Source: Ascarosepion bandense (Eukaryota > Mollusca > Cephalopoda > Sepiida > Sepiidae). Taken from it: 64,000 nt of DNA. Below, piece by piece: positions 11,083 to 20,785 of this stretch. The translations under genes and the position numbers were made by a program. A model generated the notes under the pieces. That model was not told where the DNA came from. It worked only from the letters and a program-made list of their open reading frames with translations, and did no database searches. How positions within the stretch are numbered: position 1 is the first letter of the stretch; each line of letters opens with the position of its first letter. The stretch is from assembly GCA_037127315.1 (NCBI GenBank), contig JBBBDQ010000330.1, positions 6,817,501 to 6,881,500 on the forward strand, read 5' to 3'.

Positions 11083-11581
11083 TTGGTTGGTTGTTTTGTT
11101 TTTATGACATATCAACCTCGGCGGGTCATTTATTGCCAACTAAATTTTATATATTTATTACTGGTAATACCTTTTTTCTTTCAACAATTTATTGTTGTTT
11201 TTGTATAAGTTTTGTGTCTAGTAATACTTTTTCTTTTCGAGTATCAAGATTCATTGGGATTTGTTTTTAAGGGCAGGGTCCCCAAGCCCTACCCTTGTTA
11301 TTTAACCCATAACTGGAGGGAAGGGATTGATTAATACCTTTCCCAAGGATACCAGTGCTTAAGTGAATGCAGGGTATTCAACTAGAATTTGAACTCGGCT
11401 CACCAATTTCTCTTTCCGAGCCGATATTCGCTGCACCACAACGCATATCCGTCACTAAAAACGCTTACAGCACCAGATATTCCTAAGCGGTCACCCATCT
11501 AAGTACTGACCAGACTCAATGTTGCTTAACTTCGGTGATCGAGCAAAAACCGGTGTAGTCAACATGATATGACTGTAAGCC
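11083..11581 (-). mobile_element. SINE-5S copy, full length
   Basis: The target duplication 'agaattaatatg' (11,071-11,082) / 'agaatgaatatg' (11,582-11,593) has one mismatch. On the minus strand the 5S-like head spans 11,580-11,463, including the box C-like 'gtcagtacttagatgggtgacc' region. The tRNA-like module follows ('gtggtgcagcgaatatcggctcgg', then 'gagttcaaattc'). The body and the tail 'ataaatgacccgccgaggttgatatg' come last. The 5S part matches 5S rRNA well enough to be called rRNA by mistake. It is a SINE promoter, not an rRNA gene. Confidence 0.9.
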
Positions 11582-11599
11582 AGAATGAATATGTAGAAA

Positions 11600-12080
11600 A
11601 CTAAAACATTTTCAGAACAAGCTAGTATTTACATCACTTACATTGTTTGGACTGTTGTCCTTATCGTTATTGCCATATTTGTGATATAGATATGGCACCA
11701 CAACAATATAAAACACATTTTTAATACCATTTCCAATTTCTGGTCAGATCCATTACATTGAAGCACTTGTTTTGCAAAAAATTCCATAATTACAATGGCA
11801 AAATGAAAATTTTAAAATATCTATAAGAGAGACTGTTAATGTGTTTATTTTTTTAAAATCACCATCCCAACAAATTACAGATTTTATTGCAGTTACAATA
11901 AGTTTGCTTTTGTAATTTTCCCCTACGGAAGATCTCGGAAAAGATTGAAAGTACTTGGATTAGTAAAAATAGTACAGCACCTTCCTTGATTAATTTCATC
12001 TTAACATCAAGAAATTGATTAGACAACTGGAAAGGATCAGTATAAAAATACATAGACACAATATATCAGTCTATATTATT
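11600..12080. other. AT-rich stretch with one small dispersed repeat
   Basis: 'acttacattgtttggactgttgtccttatcgttattgccatattt' (11,637-11,681) recurs near 49,370 and, inverted, at 54,600-54,650. It belongs to the fringe of the SINE-D-like repeat group. The 66-codon minus frame at 11,859-12,059 is not recognised. Confidence 0.5.
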
Positions 12081-12109
12081 CAATGAAACATGAAGATATA
12101 CTTCCCACA

Positions 12110-12153
<44 letters not shown>
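12110..12153. repeat. (GT)n(AT)n microsatellite
   Basis: About 20 bases of GT run into about 22 bases of AT, directly at the left edge of Repeat-C. Confidence 0.95.
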
Positions 12154-12154
<1 letters not shown>

Positions 12155-12540
12155 GCTAGCAGTATAGCCCAGCATTGCTCAAGTGTAATGAAAGCTTTAA
12201 AACTAATCCATGGTCCTGGAGCTCAGACTCTTTGGACGTTGGCACGAAAGACTAAAAAGCAACAGTTGTTTCTAGTTAAAGTGAAACCGTAGACTGAAAG
12301 AAAAATGAATGGATGCAAGTCAAATTTTGATTTCCTGGTATCGATATCAAATAAGATTTTTCATCGTAAACTGAATTTTGAAGGCTAAATAAGTCCTCTG
12401 AGTAAATGGTATCATGGCTGAGACTAAGAACTACAATTATACCTACTTAGAGCCAAACCTGAAGCAAAAACTAAAATAAAAGGGTTGAAAAAAATACAGC
12501 CATACAAGCAGATAAACAGACACACACGCAAACATCTTGC

Positions 12541-12599
<59 letters not shown>

Positions 12600-12881
12600 G
12601 ATTTTCTGCACTATTGTAAGAACTGCAATCTTGAAACTTCTGAATATCGTTTCTTATGCCTTTGTCTATGAGTGTATCAAATTTGATTAAAATCGGACCA
12701 CTCCTTCTATAACCTGATTTTTTCAATTATCAATATTTATCGGGGGTACCTTGACACAAATACTAGCTAAGAACACTTGCAGATCCTTATAGTACAACTG
12801 TGTAAATTTTCAAGAAAATTGATTCAGCCATTTCGGAGTCTATAGGTAACGGACACACACAAAGTTCCATTTATAAATATG

Positions 12882-12885
<4 letters not shown>
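12154..12885 (+). mobile_element. Repeat-C copy
   Basis: It begins 'ctagcagtatagcccagcattgctc' and ends 'aacggacacacacaaagttcc'. The same borders occur at 48,992-48,286 (inverted) and 50,085-50,560 (internally deleted). A TA microsatellite (12,545-12,592) sits in the middle. There is no reading frame that survives comparison between copies. The family is unknown to me. A non-autonomous element or an untranslated LINE 3' end are both possible. Confidence 0.75.
12545..12594. repeat. (TA)n inside Repeat-C
   Basis: About 48 bases of pure TA. The 48,588-48,610 copy has a TA run at the same place, so the microsatellite is part of the element. Confidence 0.95.

Positions 12886-12932
<47 letters not shown>
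12884..12932. repeat. (TA)n(CA)n microsatellite
   Basis: A pure TA run with a short CA end abuts the 3' border of Repeat-C. Confidence 0.95.
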
Positions 12933-12933
<1 letters not shown>

Positions 12934-13213
12934 AAATTTATCTATCAATATAAATATTAAATGTATCTGTTAACAATCCAACAAAAGTCAATTTGACTAA
13001 ATTTGCCAAACAAACTCAGATGTTTGAAATTTAGGGTCACAGATCAAAGATTTTCTATTGGCTTCATATCTGGTATTGATATATTTAATCTAATTTGACC
13101 AAAGATAAAGAAATTATTGACAAATACTAGCAGATGCCAGTTGTTTAACAGAAAACTTGTAAAGAATAAGCTATATTAAATATTGACGTTATTCGTTGCT
13201 TGCAATCTATTTC

Positions 13214-13214
<1 letters not shown>

Positions 13215-13267
<53 letters not shown>
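13215..13267. repeat. (GT)n(TA)n microsatellite
   Basis: About 12 bases of GT followed by about 38 of TA. The long minus frame at 13,145-13,651 runs straight through it and is a by-product of simple sequence. Confidence 0.95.
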
Positions 13268-13269
13268 TG

Positions 13270-14630
13270 TGTGTTTTAAAAGTGTTAGACTAATTACAAA
13301 AGCAAAGAGATTTGTTTTTTCCCTTCTTAAGAAATAAGGTTTCTTCCTAGTGAAAATGTCTTGAAATGTAATTCTGAAATTTGGTATCAAAACCAACTTA
13401 GGACCTAAATGGAAACATTTTTTTAGGCAAACATGCTCACAATAAGATGTAGTGTTATAGATATAGCCATGTCTTGTAGAAGGCCACTTCCAAATGTAGC
13501 CGACAATCCTCATAATTTTGAATATCATCTGGTGGTTGAAATGATAAGTGGAATTTTGTTTGCTGAACATTAACATAAATGTGTAAGGAGAAGAATGTTC
13601 GATGAAAAACAAGTAATGAGTTAAGGGTATCAAGAGTATAGAAGTGAACATAGTAGTAATTTGTTGGAAAGAGTTTATGCATATGTATGTATGAGCATTT
13701 GTTCGGTAAGAGTGTCTTTAGATGAAGGAGAAGAAGTAGTAAAAGAAATCAGCAGATGAGAAAGAAGGAGAAAGAGAACAATGCGCAAAGCAACCTTATA
13801 TCCAGGTCATGATTAAAATTTTTTTCGTTACATTTTAGTGTGTCATCTCACTGCTCCCATCTGAGTTTGAATGATGCAGGTTGATCTGATCAAAGTCATT
13901 CACAGTCATTTAATTTTTTCAAACTGGATCATTAAGTCTTTATGGTCTTGCAAATTGCTTCCATTGGTCAGAATATCAAGTTAACATCTACTCATGAAAT
14001 CCAGTTTCAACTTTTTTGTAAGCACATGGTCAAACCTTTTTCTATTTAGAAAAAAAACCAAGATTTCACATGTCATTGTGAATTTTTGTAAAAGTGAAGA
14101 AGATGATTTCTTTTAATTCTTAATTTCCTATCCCACAGTGTCAAAAAGACACTTTTTCCTCATGATACTACCTTTTTTAAGTACCTTTACTCATTAACAA
14201 TGCTTATAGTTTTAAAAAGCAATGACTAGAATTAGAATAAAGCTTCATATGATAAAAGTGAATTTATACATTTTTTGTTCTTGAGAATTTACATAAAAAT
14301 ATTAAGCATTATTTATTAAACTGTTTATTTACAAAAATAATTCTATCTTAACAACATTCTAAAATCTAATCCAATTATCCAGAATTAACTTTTGTTTACG
14401 AAACTGTCAATATGTCAAAAATGGACAAAAAACTGATAACTTTTGAAAACTCAAAAAGTTGAGATTCCAATCAATATAATTTCTATTTGAAATACAGAGT
14501 ATTTTGCTTACTGGAAATAGTAAGTTTAAATCATTTAGCTTTTAATTAACATTTAAATGAAAGCTTCAAAAGGTTTTTTATTTTAAAAAATTAACTTTAA
14601 AAATGAGTGAAGGTAGTTACTTTAACACAA
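13270..14630. other. AT-rich stretch, nothing recognised
   Basis: Two overlapping minus frames (168 and 75 codons, between 13,145 and 13,682) show no domain and one contains translated microsatellite. No other structure is seen. Confidence 0.5.
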
Positions 14631-14636
14631 TAATTA

Positions 14637-15100
14637 TCATTTACCAATTTATAAAGAAATAAATGTTTACACAAGTTTTTATTCATGAACTTAAACATTT
14701 ACTTAATTATTCAAATATATGAACCAACTATAAGGACAATCTTAATTACCATTTCATAAAGTTTAAATCAATTGGCAATAAGTTGATGTTTTATCAACCA
14801 TTCCAATAAATAATATAAATAGTGTAAACAAATTTATTAGTGTTTATTATTTCAATCTGTACTACTAGCTTTATACAATTAGAACTAATGCAAGTTAATT
14901 TTCATCATTTACCAATTCATAAAGAAATAAAGATGCAAACAATATTTTTTTTTTAAATATACACTAAATTATTAATAAAAATGTGCAAAAGAACTGCAAA
15001 GAAAATCATATTTACCATTTTATAAAGTATGAATCAGTTGGTAATTAGCTGATGTTTTGTCAACCATCCCAATAAATATAATAAATGAAGATTGTAAATA
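14637..15100. repeat. Diverged direct duplication, unit about 265 bp
   Basis: 'atcatttaccaatttataaagaaataaa' at about 14,637 recurs at about 14,903. The stretch 'taccatttcataaag...gttgatgttttatcaaccattccaataaat' at about 14,747-14,812 recurs at about 15,012-15,077. The offset is 265-266 bases in both cases. No coding content. Confidence 0.75.
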
Positions 15101-15389
15101 ATGTTTAATAACTTAATTGCCAATTCTCAAGAATAAAAAGAAAATGAATAAATTCACTTTCATATCTTTGTTGTTTTAAAAAGATGATTAAAATTGCATT
15201 AAAACCCAAACATTACTGAGGAGTGGAGGTAGTTAAAATAATAGTAGTGGCAAGAGGAAAATGTTCTGATAACAGTACATCTTAATGAGGGCACATTTGT
15301 CCATATTTGCCATTTTTTTAGTTTACAGCAAATCTTTTACAGATATATTTACCTATGATTCTTTATAATGTTTTGAGAGAAATATGTTG

Positions 15390-15705
15390 TGCGTTGTGGT
15401 GCAGTAGATATTGGCTCAAAATGAGAAATCAGGAAGCTGAGTTTGAATTCCAGTTGAATTCTTTGCATTCACTTACGTCCAAATACCCTTGGGAAAGGTA
15501 TTAATCCATCTCTTCCCTCCCTCCAGTTATGTGTTAAATAATAGGACAGATTGGGTTCTATAGCCTTGACTGGCAACCAATCTACTACAGAAAGCAATGG
15601 CAACCTACTGCAGGATAATCTTCTGCCCAGTCATTCATGTCTTGTTCGAGACATGATCGCCGAAGCGTGTATCACATCTGGCACTTAACTGACTGACTGT
15701 TCTAT
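15390..15705 (+). mobile_element. SINE-T copy
   Basis: The tRNA-like head starts at 'gtgcgttgtggtgcagtagatattggctc' (A-box-like) with a B-box-like 'gagtttgaattcc' about 40 bases on. The body follows with 'gggaaaggtattaatccatctctt' and 'gttatgtgttaaataa'. The tail is 'ggcaacctactgcaggataatcttctgcccagtca...ggcacttaactgactgactg'. The copy is nearly full length. Such tRNA-headed SINEs rely on an internal pol III promoter and a partner LINE. Confidence 0.85.
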
Positions 15706-15829
15706 GATCAATTAACGTAATTTAATTCAAGTTCATTAAAGAAATAAAGATTATGAATATATATACAATTTTCTGAAACAAAATTTAAAATAATTTTGTT
15801 CTCTTTAAAATCTGCAATTGTAAATTGCA

Positions 15830-16335
15830 ATGAGTGTATTTCACAGAAAATGCAACACAGATCCGAAGGCACAGTGGCGTGGCCAACGACACATTTCAAA
15901 AGCTAAGCAGAATACTGAAAGACAGAAAGAAAACAAAGAAAAGAGTACTGCACTGTTATGTGATATCATGTTGGGAACACCATGGACGAAATATGTGAGC
16001 AATGACAAGGTTTTGAACAGGATACAAATAAAACAGAAATTTATACTTAACATCAGGAAATAACAGGTGAAGTTTCTGGGACATGTAATGAGGAAAGAGA
16101 GTTTGGAAAATCTAATACTCATGGGATGGATTGAGGGGAAAGAGAGACAAAGAAAAGCAATATGAGACATACTTGATGAGCTTCCATAAGTGGATGGTGA
16201 AGCAGGGTTTGAGACAGATACCAAGAGAAAAAGTGTTAAAAGTGACAAGGAATAAGGAGGATGTGGAGGTCCATGATTGTCTACATCCTCAATGAACACA
16301 GCAAATGAAAAAGAAGTAGCATGAGGTTTCTGTGG
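15830..16335 (+). pseudogene. LINE-B RT C-terminal region
   Basis: One 77-codon open segment (15,830-16,063) ends at a TAA, and the same frame continues with 'VKFLGHVMRKESLENLILMG' and a basic stretch. Further stops follow. A terminal 'atgattgtctacatcctcaatgaacacagca' closes the coding end. The RT palm and endonuclease are missing. The region matches copies at 20,240, 22,700, 24,735 (inverted), 33,644 (inverted), 52,540 (inverted), 55,150 and 60,320 (inverted). Confidence 0.8.
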
Positions 16336-16339
16336 TTCA

Positions 16340-17160
16340 GGAAATATACAGGACTACTTAATTCCTATAGCTTAAAGCCAGCTCTGAATCCAGGTCTGGT
16401 TACATGTTATTCTAATTAAAAATTACACCAAAATGCTAACTTTTTTAATAGCATGGATTTAGTTTACTTGTATAACAAGTTCAATCCTTACTGTAATATT
16501 TCTTTTTAAATCCTTTTGAATTTATGTACATTTTCTCTTCAATGCAAATGATTCAATTAACAGACATAACCATGTTTTCTTTATTTTTATTTTATTATTG
16601 TTTGGAATTCAGACAAAGAACAAGCTTGGATGACTATATTTCCTACAAGCCTACCATCAGATATCTCAACTTTTTTCTAGGCTATTTTTAGGCAAAAATA
16701 AGGAAGTTTTCATTTACCATGAAATATGCAAACTTTTTAAAAATTAAATATCTTCATAATTTTTCTGAGTTTAATTCAAGCTAAAAAAATAAAAAAATGA
16801 TATACAGAATTTACATGATATTTTCTGTTTTAGACAAAGAAATTATCAGAATGAGAAAGTGTTGAAAAATCCTCTACTCCTAAAGAAAAATAAATCCAAT
16901 GTTTGGTTAGTTTTGAGAGTAGGTCAAACTGAGAACATTTCAGTACTCTTCTATCTTATAAAGAATCAATAAAAATGATGGAAGGCAAAGAAAAAAAAAA
17001 GAAAAAGTTCCCTAAATTCTTTCAACTATGATGTTTCCTAATATTCAAAAGAACTCAAAAATCTCCAAAACACATGATTGCATTTGAAGTGTACTTTCTA
17101 CAACAGAATCAAATGGTAGATTACTAAATTTCCTTAAGCTAAGCCATTGCAAACAAAGGC
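16340..17160. other. AT-rich stretch, nothing recognised
   Basis: No frame above 60 codons, no matched repeat and no RNA gene. Confidence 0.5.
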
Positions 17161-17164
17161 AAGA

Positions 17165-17445
17165 GACAATTTAAGCTTTGATCTTGCCAACCAGTTTCTC
17201 TTGGTATTTGACATCAACAGTGAGCACCTTCTTTAAAAGAGATGCATCTTCAGAACTTACATTTAGCTTCCAGTCTTCAATCAGGACAATTTTTCTTCTG
17301 TCGACTTAATCGATCTGTACTCTGAAACATGAGATTCCAACAAAATATGTTGATTAATCTATTCGACTGTCCAAAAGCGGTCTTTCAATTGGTCAGTTTA
17401 TCTTCGTTATCAGTATGATTAGACATCTTGGATTTTTATCTGAAA
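17165..17445 (-). pseudogene. Possible processed pseudogene, unidentified
   Basis: The minus strand has an ATG near 17,432 (frame MSNHTDNEDKLTN, then a stop). After apparent frameshifts there is a 45-codon open end beginning 'VDRRKIVLIEDWKLN' and finishing 'YQEKLVGKIKA' at a TAA near 17,175. The composition is charged and protein-like, unlike the repeat frames nearby, and the segment does not recur in the window. I do not recognise the protein. The disruption by stops and frameshifts would fit a retrotransposed gene copy. Confidence 0.3.
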
Positions 17446-17500
17446 ACAATATTTTGTTTATACTACAGTTCACATAGTACAAGGCCCGAAAGCCATTTAT

Positions 17501-17823
17501 AAGGTGGACAGTTACTGAATGAGCTGATTTTTCTAAGTGCCACTCAAATGTGGCACAAGGCTGAAAGTATGGGGTACCAAGTGAGGATCAATCTCACTAC
17601 TCAGTTGCAATAGGTTCTAGCAAGACAAGCTTGCTAACCATTACACCATGTTAAGGTGCTTTATAATGATTTATTAAGCATAGCTTAGTTGTGACACAAG
17701 GTCAGAAGTATGAAGCCCCGGTGAGGATCAAAATAATTACTCAGTCATAATTGATTGCATGAGACACGCTTGTTAACTATTACACCACATCGAGATGCCC
17801 AAGGTGGACAGTTACTGAATGAG
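17501..17823 (-). mobile_element. Two tandem short tRNA-like SINEs between long direct repeats
   Basis: Two copies of one unit (about 17,535-17,665 and 17,690-17,800) read on the minus strand as 'tggtgtaatggttagcaag' (A-box-like), then 'gagattgatcctcac' (B-box-like), then 'gtactttcagccttgtgcc'. A 23-base direct repeat starting 'aaggtggacagttactgaat' flanks the pair (17,501-17,523 and 17,801-17,823). This is consistent with one target duplication around a dimer. Confidence 0.7.
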
Positions 17824-17824
17824 G

Positions 17825-18100
17825 AGTGTTATATGAACGTAAAAGAAAGTTGTAGGAAGTGAAGATTATTAAAATAAGAATGATAGATAAGGACTGACTC
17901 TAGATTTGAAGAGCTTAAGATTATAAAGTTCATGGCAGAATAAATATAGATGTCTGTTCCTGAAAGTTGCAGTTCTTGAAAAAAGATGTCTGCATGAAAC
18001 CTCTTCTTTACAAGGTGATTTTGACTGTCGATGCAACATGACACGTCCTAGATGTAAAGATCTGAATTAGTAAAAGTAAATGATGGAGCACATCTAAACA
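17825..18100. other. Spacer, nothing recognised
   Basis: A 71-codon minus frame at 17,829-18,044 has no recognisable feature. Confidence 0.45.
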
Positions 18101-18666
18101 TTTATGAGGTTGTTCGGAAAATAATTTGATTTTAGAATCAAATTTTATCCCTGAATTAATGTATTTAAATCAGTCAAAATTGTAACCCTAAATGTCTATA
18201 CATTTCTGCAATTGAGTTATGCTGGTTATTTATGCTTTTTACAAAAACTCTGAAGATTTGGAAACCAAAAAATATTTGAATGCAGTTTCCACATGTATTT
18301 TGGTTTAAAAACTGTACAGATAATTGAAAAAGTCAAAGTCTGTGGCTGAGAGAACAGGGAAATATGGTTGGTGTGGCAAAGTCTCATATCCCAAGTCAGT
18401 GAGCTTCTCCAGTATTATCCTGGTAACAAATGGCTAAGCATTGCCACAAAGCAGAATTGGACTGCAATTAATCCATGATGGTCGCATTTTGCTTAAGTAA
18501 ACATGTGTTTCATTTAGTTACTGGCATTAAACTTCAACAGTGATGCTCTAGTTAGATTCCAGAAAGCTGTTAATCTCCTGTTAGCCTAATTTTAGTTTTA
18601 TAATAAGCAAGCCATTGAACTGATAATTTACAATTGTTATAAAGGAACCATTTTTCATCAAAAGTT

Positions 18667-18970
18667 GCTCAGTCAGTTAATTGCCATATGTGATGCACAC
18701 TTAGGTGATCATGTTGCTTTTGATCCATGACTGATTAGGCAGAAGATTTTCCTAGAGCAGGTTACCATTTCTTTCTGAGGTAAACTGGTTGCTAACCAAG
18801 GCTACAGAACCCAATCTGTCCTGCTATTCAACTCATAGCTGGGGGAAGAAGAGATGGATTCATACCTTTCCCAAAAGTATTTGTGTGTAAAGTAATGAAA
18901 CAAATTAAACTGGAATCTGAATTCAGCTCTTCGATTTCTCATTCTAAGCTAACATCCATTATTTCACAAA
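18667..18970 (-). mobile_element. SINE-T copy nested in mariner
   Basis: On the minus strand it runs from a tRNA-like head near 18,970 to the tail end 'ttaactgactgagc' near 18,667. The body 'tgagttgaatagcaggacagattgggttctgtagccttgg' matches SINE-T copies at 15,390 and 43,528. Confidence 0.8.
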
Positions 18971-18989
18971 ATGGATCATTAAACACACT

Positions 18990-19680
18990 TCAAAATAACA
19001 GACATTTTGATGGTAAATTTTCGTTTTAAGTACTGACGGCTTTTCCCCTTCAAATTTATCCAAAATAGCATTATCTCTGTATATGCTGAACTCAATGCTG
19101 AACTCAAATCAACTGTTAGTTATTGAAGAAACTTTACTTTTTTTATCTAAATGTCCATAAAAAAAAATGAACTATATCTTGTGCTTTTTCTCTCCCGTAA
19201 CTCTCACAAAGTCATGTAATTAACTGCAGAATGCCGTACTATGTATGCGACGAATTTTGGCAGGTTTTTGGTTGATTTTTCTTCATTTACTGATACTTCT
19301 GGTGATGTACTTCCGGTAATGAAAGTAATGCGCTATTGTATTTCTATGCTTATTACTTTCATAACAGGAAGTACATCACCGGAAGTTTCAGTAAAGGAAG
19401 AAAATCGACCAAAAATCAACAGAAAATTGCTGCCTACATAGAACATCATTCTGCAGTTAATTACATGACTTCGTGAGAGTTACGGGAGAGAAAAAGTGCA
19501 AGATACAGTTCGTTTTTTTTATGGACTTTCAAAGCAAAAAAGGTAAGTTTCTTCAATAACTAATTGTTGATTTGAGTTCAGCATATACATTTGCACAGAA
19601 ATAATGCTATTTTGGATAAATTTGAAGGTGGAAAGCCGTTGGCACCTAAAATGAAAATTTACCATTTTGACTTTTGAGTT
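18990..19680. repeat. Foldback, about 690-bp near-perfect palindrome
   Basis: The left arm (about 18,990-19,330) is the inverted copy of the right arm (about 19,345-19,680), with only a short centre near 19,335. Landmarks: 'ctctcccgtaactctcac' (19,191) against 'gtgagagttacgggagag' (19,475), and 'aattaactgcagaat' (19,218) against 'attctgcagttaatt' (19,449). Arm identity looks high over at least 250 bases. A 66-codon plus frame (19,241-19,441) spans the centre and is self-complementary, so it is not a gene. Confidence 0.9.
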
Positions 19681-20239
19681 CATGTGGAACTCATTGAGTT
19701 TTTCCACCTTGTCAATTTTCTTGAGATGGTCTGATATTCTTGAAATGATGACACCCCTATCTGAGAAATTTCTTGGACACTTAACATTGGCTTTGTTCAA
19801 ACAGTGTTTTCATATGTTGATTATCAATTGCAGATGGCTATCTTTTACCATGTTGAATTTCAAGATTCGTATCTCCACTGTGGAACTTCAGACACCAGAC
19901 TGTACAATCCAATCACAAGATCCTTTACCCTACACACTGTTTATGTTGGCAGCAGTTTGAGAAGCCTTATAATCAAGCTTGAACTCATGCAAAATAGTTA
20001 ACATATATATTCCTTTTTTGTGTTCAAGATAAGGAGTAGATAATTTTTTAAATTAAATTTTAATGTAAAATTAAGAAAGAGGACACTTTAATCATTAGGA
20101 AAGAGTAATATATTTTTGGTTAACTTTAATAATAATAATAATAATATCAGAATACAATTAAAAGGTTTACTCTCAAATTAGACATTATTTTCTGAACAAC
20201 CTAATATTTAAAAAAAAAGTTTTCAATTATTATATTTTT

Positions 20240-20780
20240 TCATTCATAGAATGAAGACCAGGCAGAGGACATTTCATTTTACTTTTACATTAACTTAACC
20301 TCGGGAAAATGCCTGAAATCTGAAAGTGCATTGAGATAGTGAAAGCTGCCTTCCAAAATCAAGGCACAGTTTTAAGAAACAGGAAAATTATGTTAGAAGC
20401 AAAGAAAACATTACAAAACTGTTACAGAATATCAGTACTCCTACATGGCAGTGAATGCTGGACAATCTTCTCAATGAACATGAAGCAACAGAATTGTGGT
20501 TTGACAGACAGATGTTGAGAATACCATGGAATGAATGTGTGTAGCAATGACTAAGTTTTAAGGGGAACAAAAAAGAACACTTATACATAGCATCAAAAGG
20601 AGAGATTTAAAATTTCCAAAGAATGTGAGAAAAAACAAATCTGGAAAATTTGATACTCTCAGGCCAGATTGAATGCAAAATGGAGAGAGGAAAGCAGTGC
20701 ATGACCTACTTAACAAGTCTGTGTAAATGGTTGGCAGAACAAAGTTCAGGAGATGAAGCAAAAAGACAAAATTTAATAAG
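20240..20780 (+). pseudogene. LINE-B RT C-terminal region, longer fragment
   Basis: It starts further upstream than other copies. One open segment reads 'KKTLQNCYRISVLLHGSECW', the thumb-side motif typical of LINE reverse transcriptases. It then runs through the 'LENLIL'-like part ('atctggaaaatttgatactctcag') to 'tgacctacttaacaagtctgtgtaaatgg'. Several frame changes and stops are present. Confidence 0.75.
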
Positions 20781-20785
20781 TGCTA

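Larger units (their letters stand above)
18105..20204 (-). mobile_element. SETMAR/Hsmar1-like mariner, broken by nested insertions
   Basis: Terminal repeats 'tgaggttgttcggaaaataat' (from 18,105) and, inverted, 'ttaggttgttcagaaaataat' (ending 20,204) are flanked by TA on both sides, as expected for Tc1/mariner elements. On the minus strand the N-terminal region (about 20,000-19,680) has pieces like 'HELKLDYKAS', 'CPRNFSD' and 'SDHLKKIDKVEKLNE', which mirror the paired HTH region of SETMAR-type transposases. The C-terminal region (about 18,500-18,110) has 'LGYETLPHQPYFPVLSATDF', the equivalent of the motif that holds the third catalytic aspartate. The second aspartate box reads 'LLCGNA' and is lost. 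A SINE-T (18,667-18,970) and a long foldback (18,990-19,680) occupy the middle. Stops abound, so it cannot make a transposase. Confidence 0.8.

Noticed and set aside
13145..13651. 168-codon minus-strand frame, the longest multi-residue frame of the middle region
   Set aside because: It passes through a (TA)n(GT)n microsatellite and has no domain or conserved copy.
15841..16299. 152-codon minus-strand frame
   Set aside because: It is the antisense shadow of a LINE-B fragment whose plus-strand frames carry the recognisable motifs.
19241..19441. 66-codon plus-strand frame
   Set aside because: It spans the centre of a palindrome, so frames appear on both strands by symmetry.
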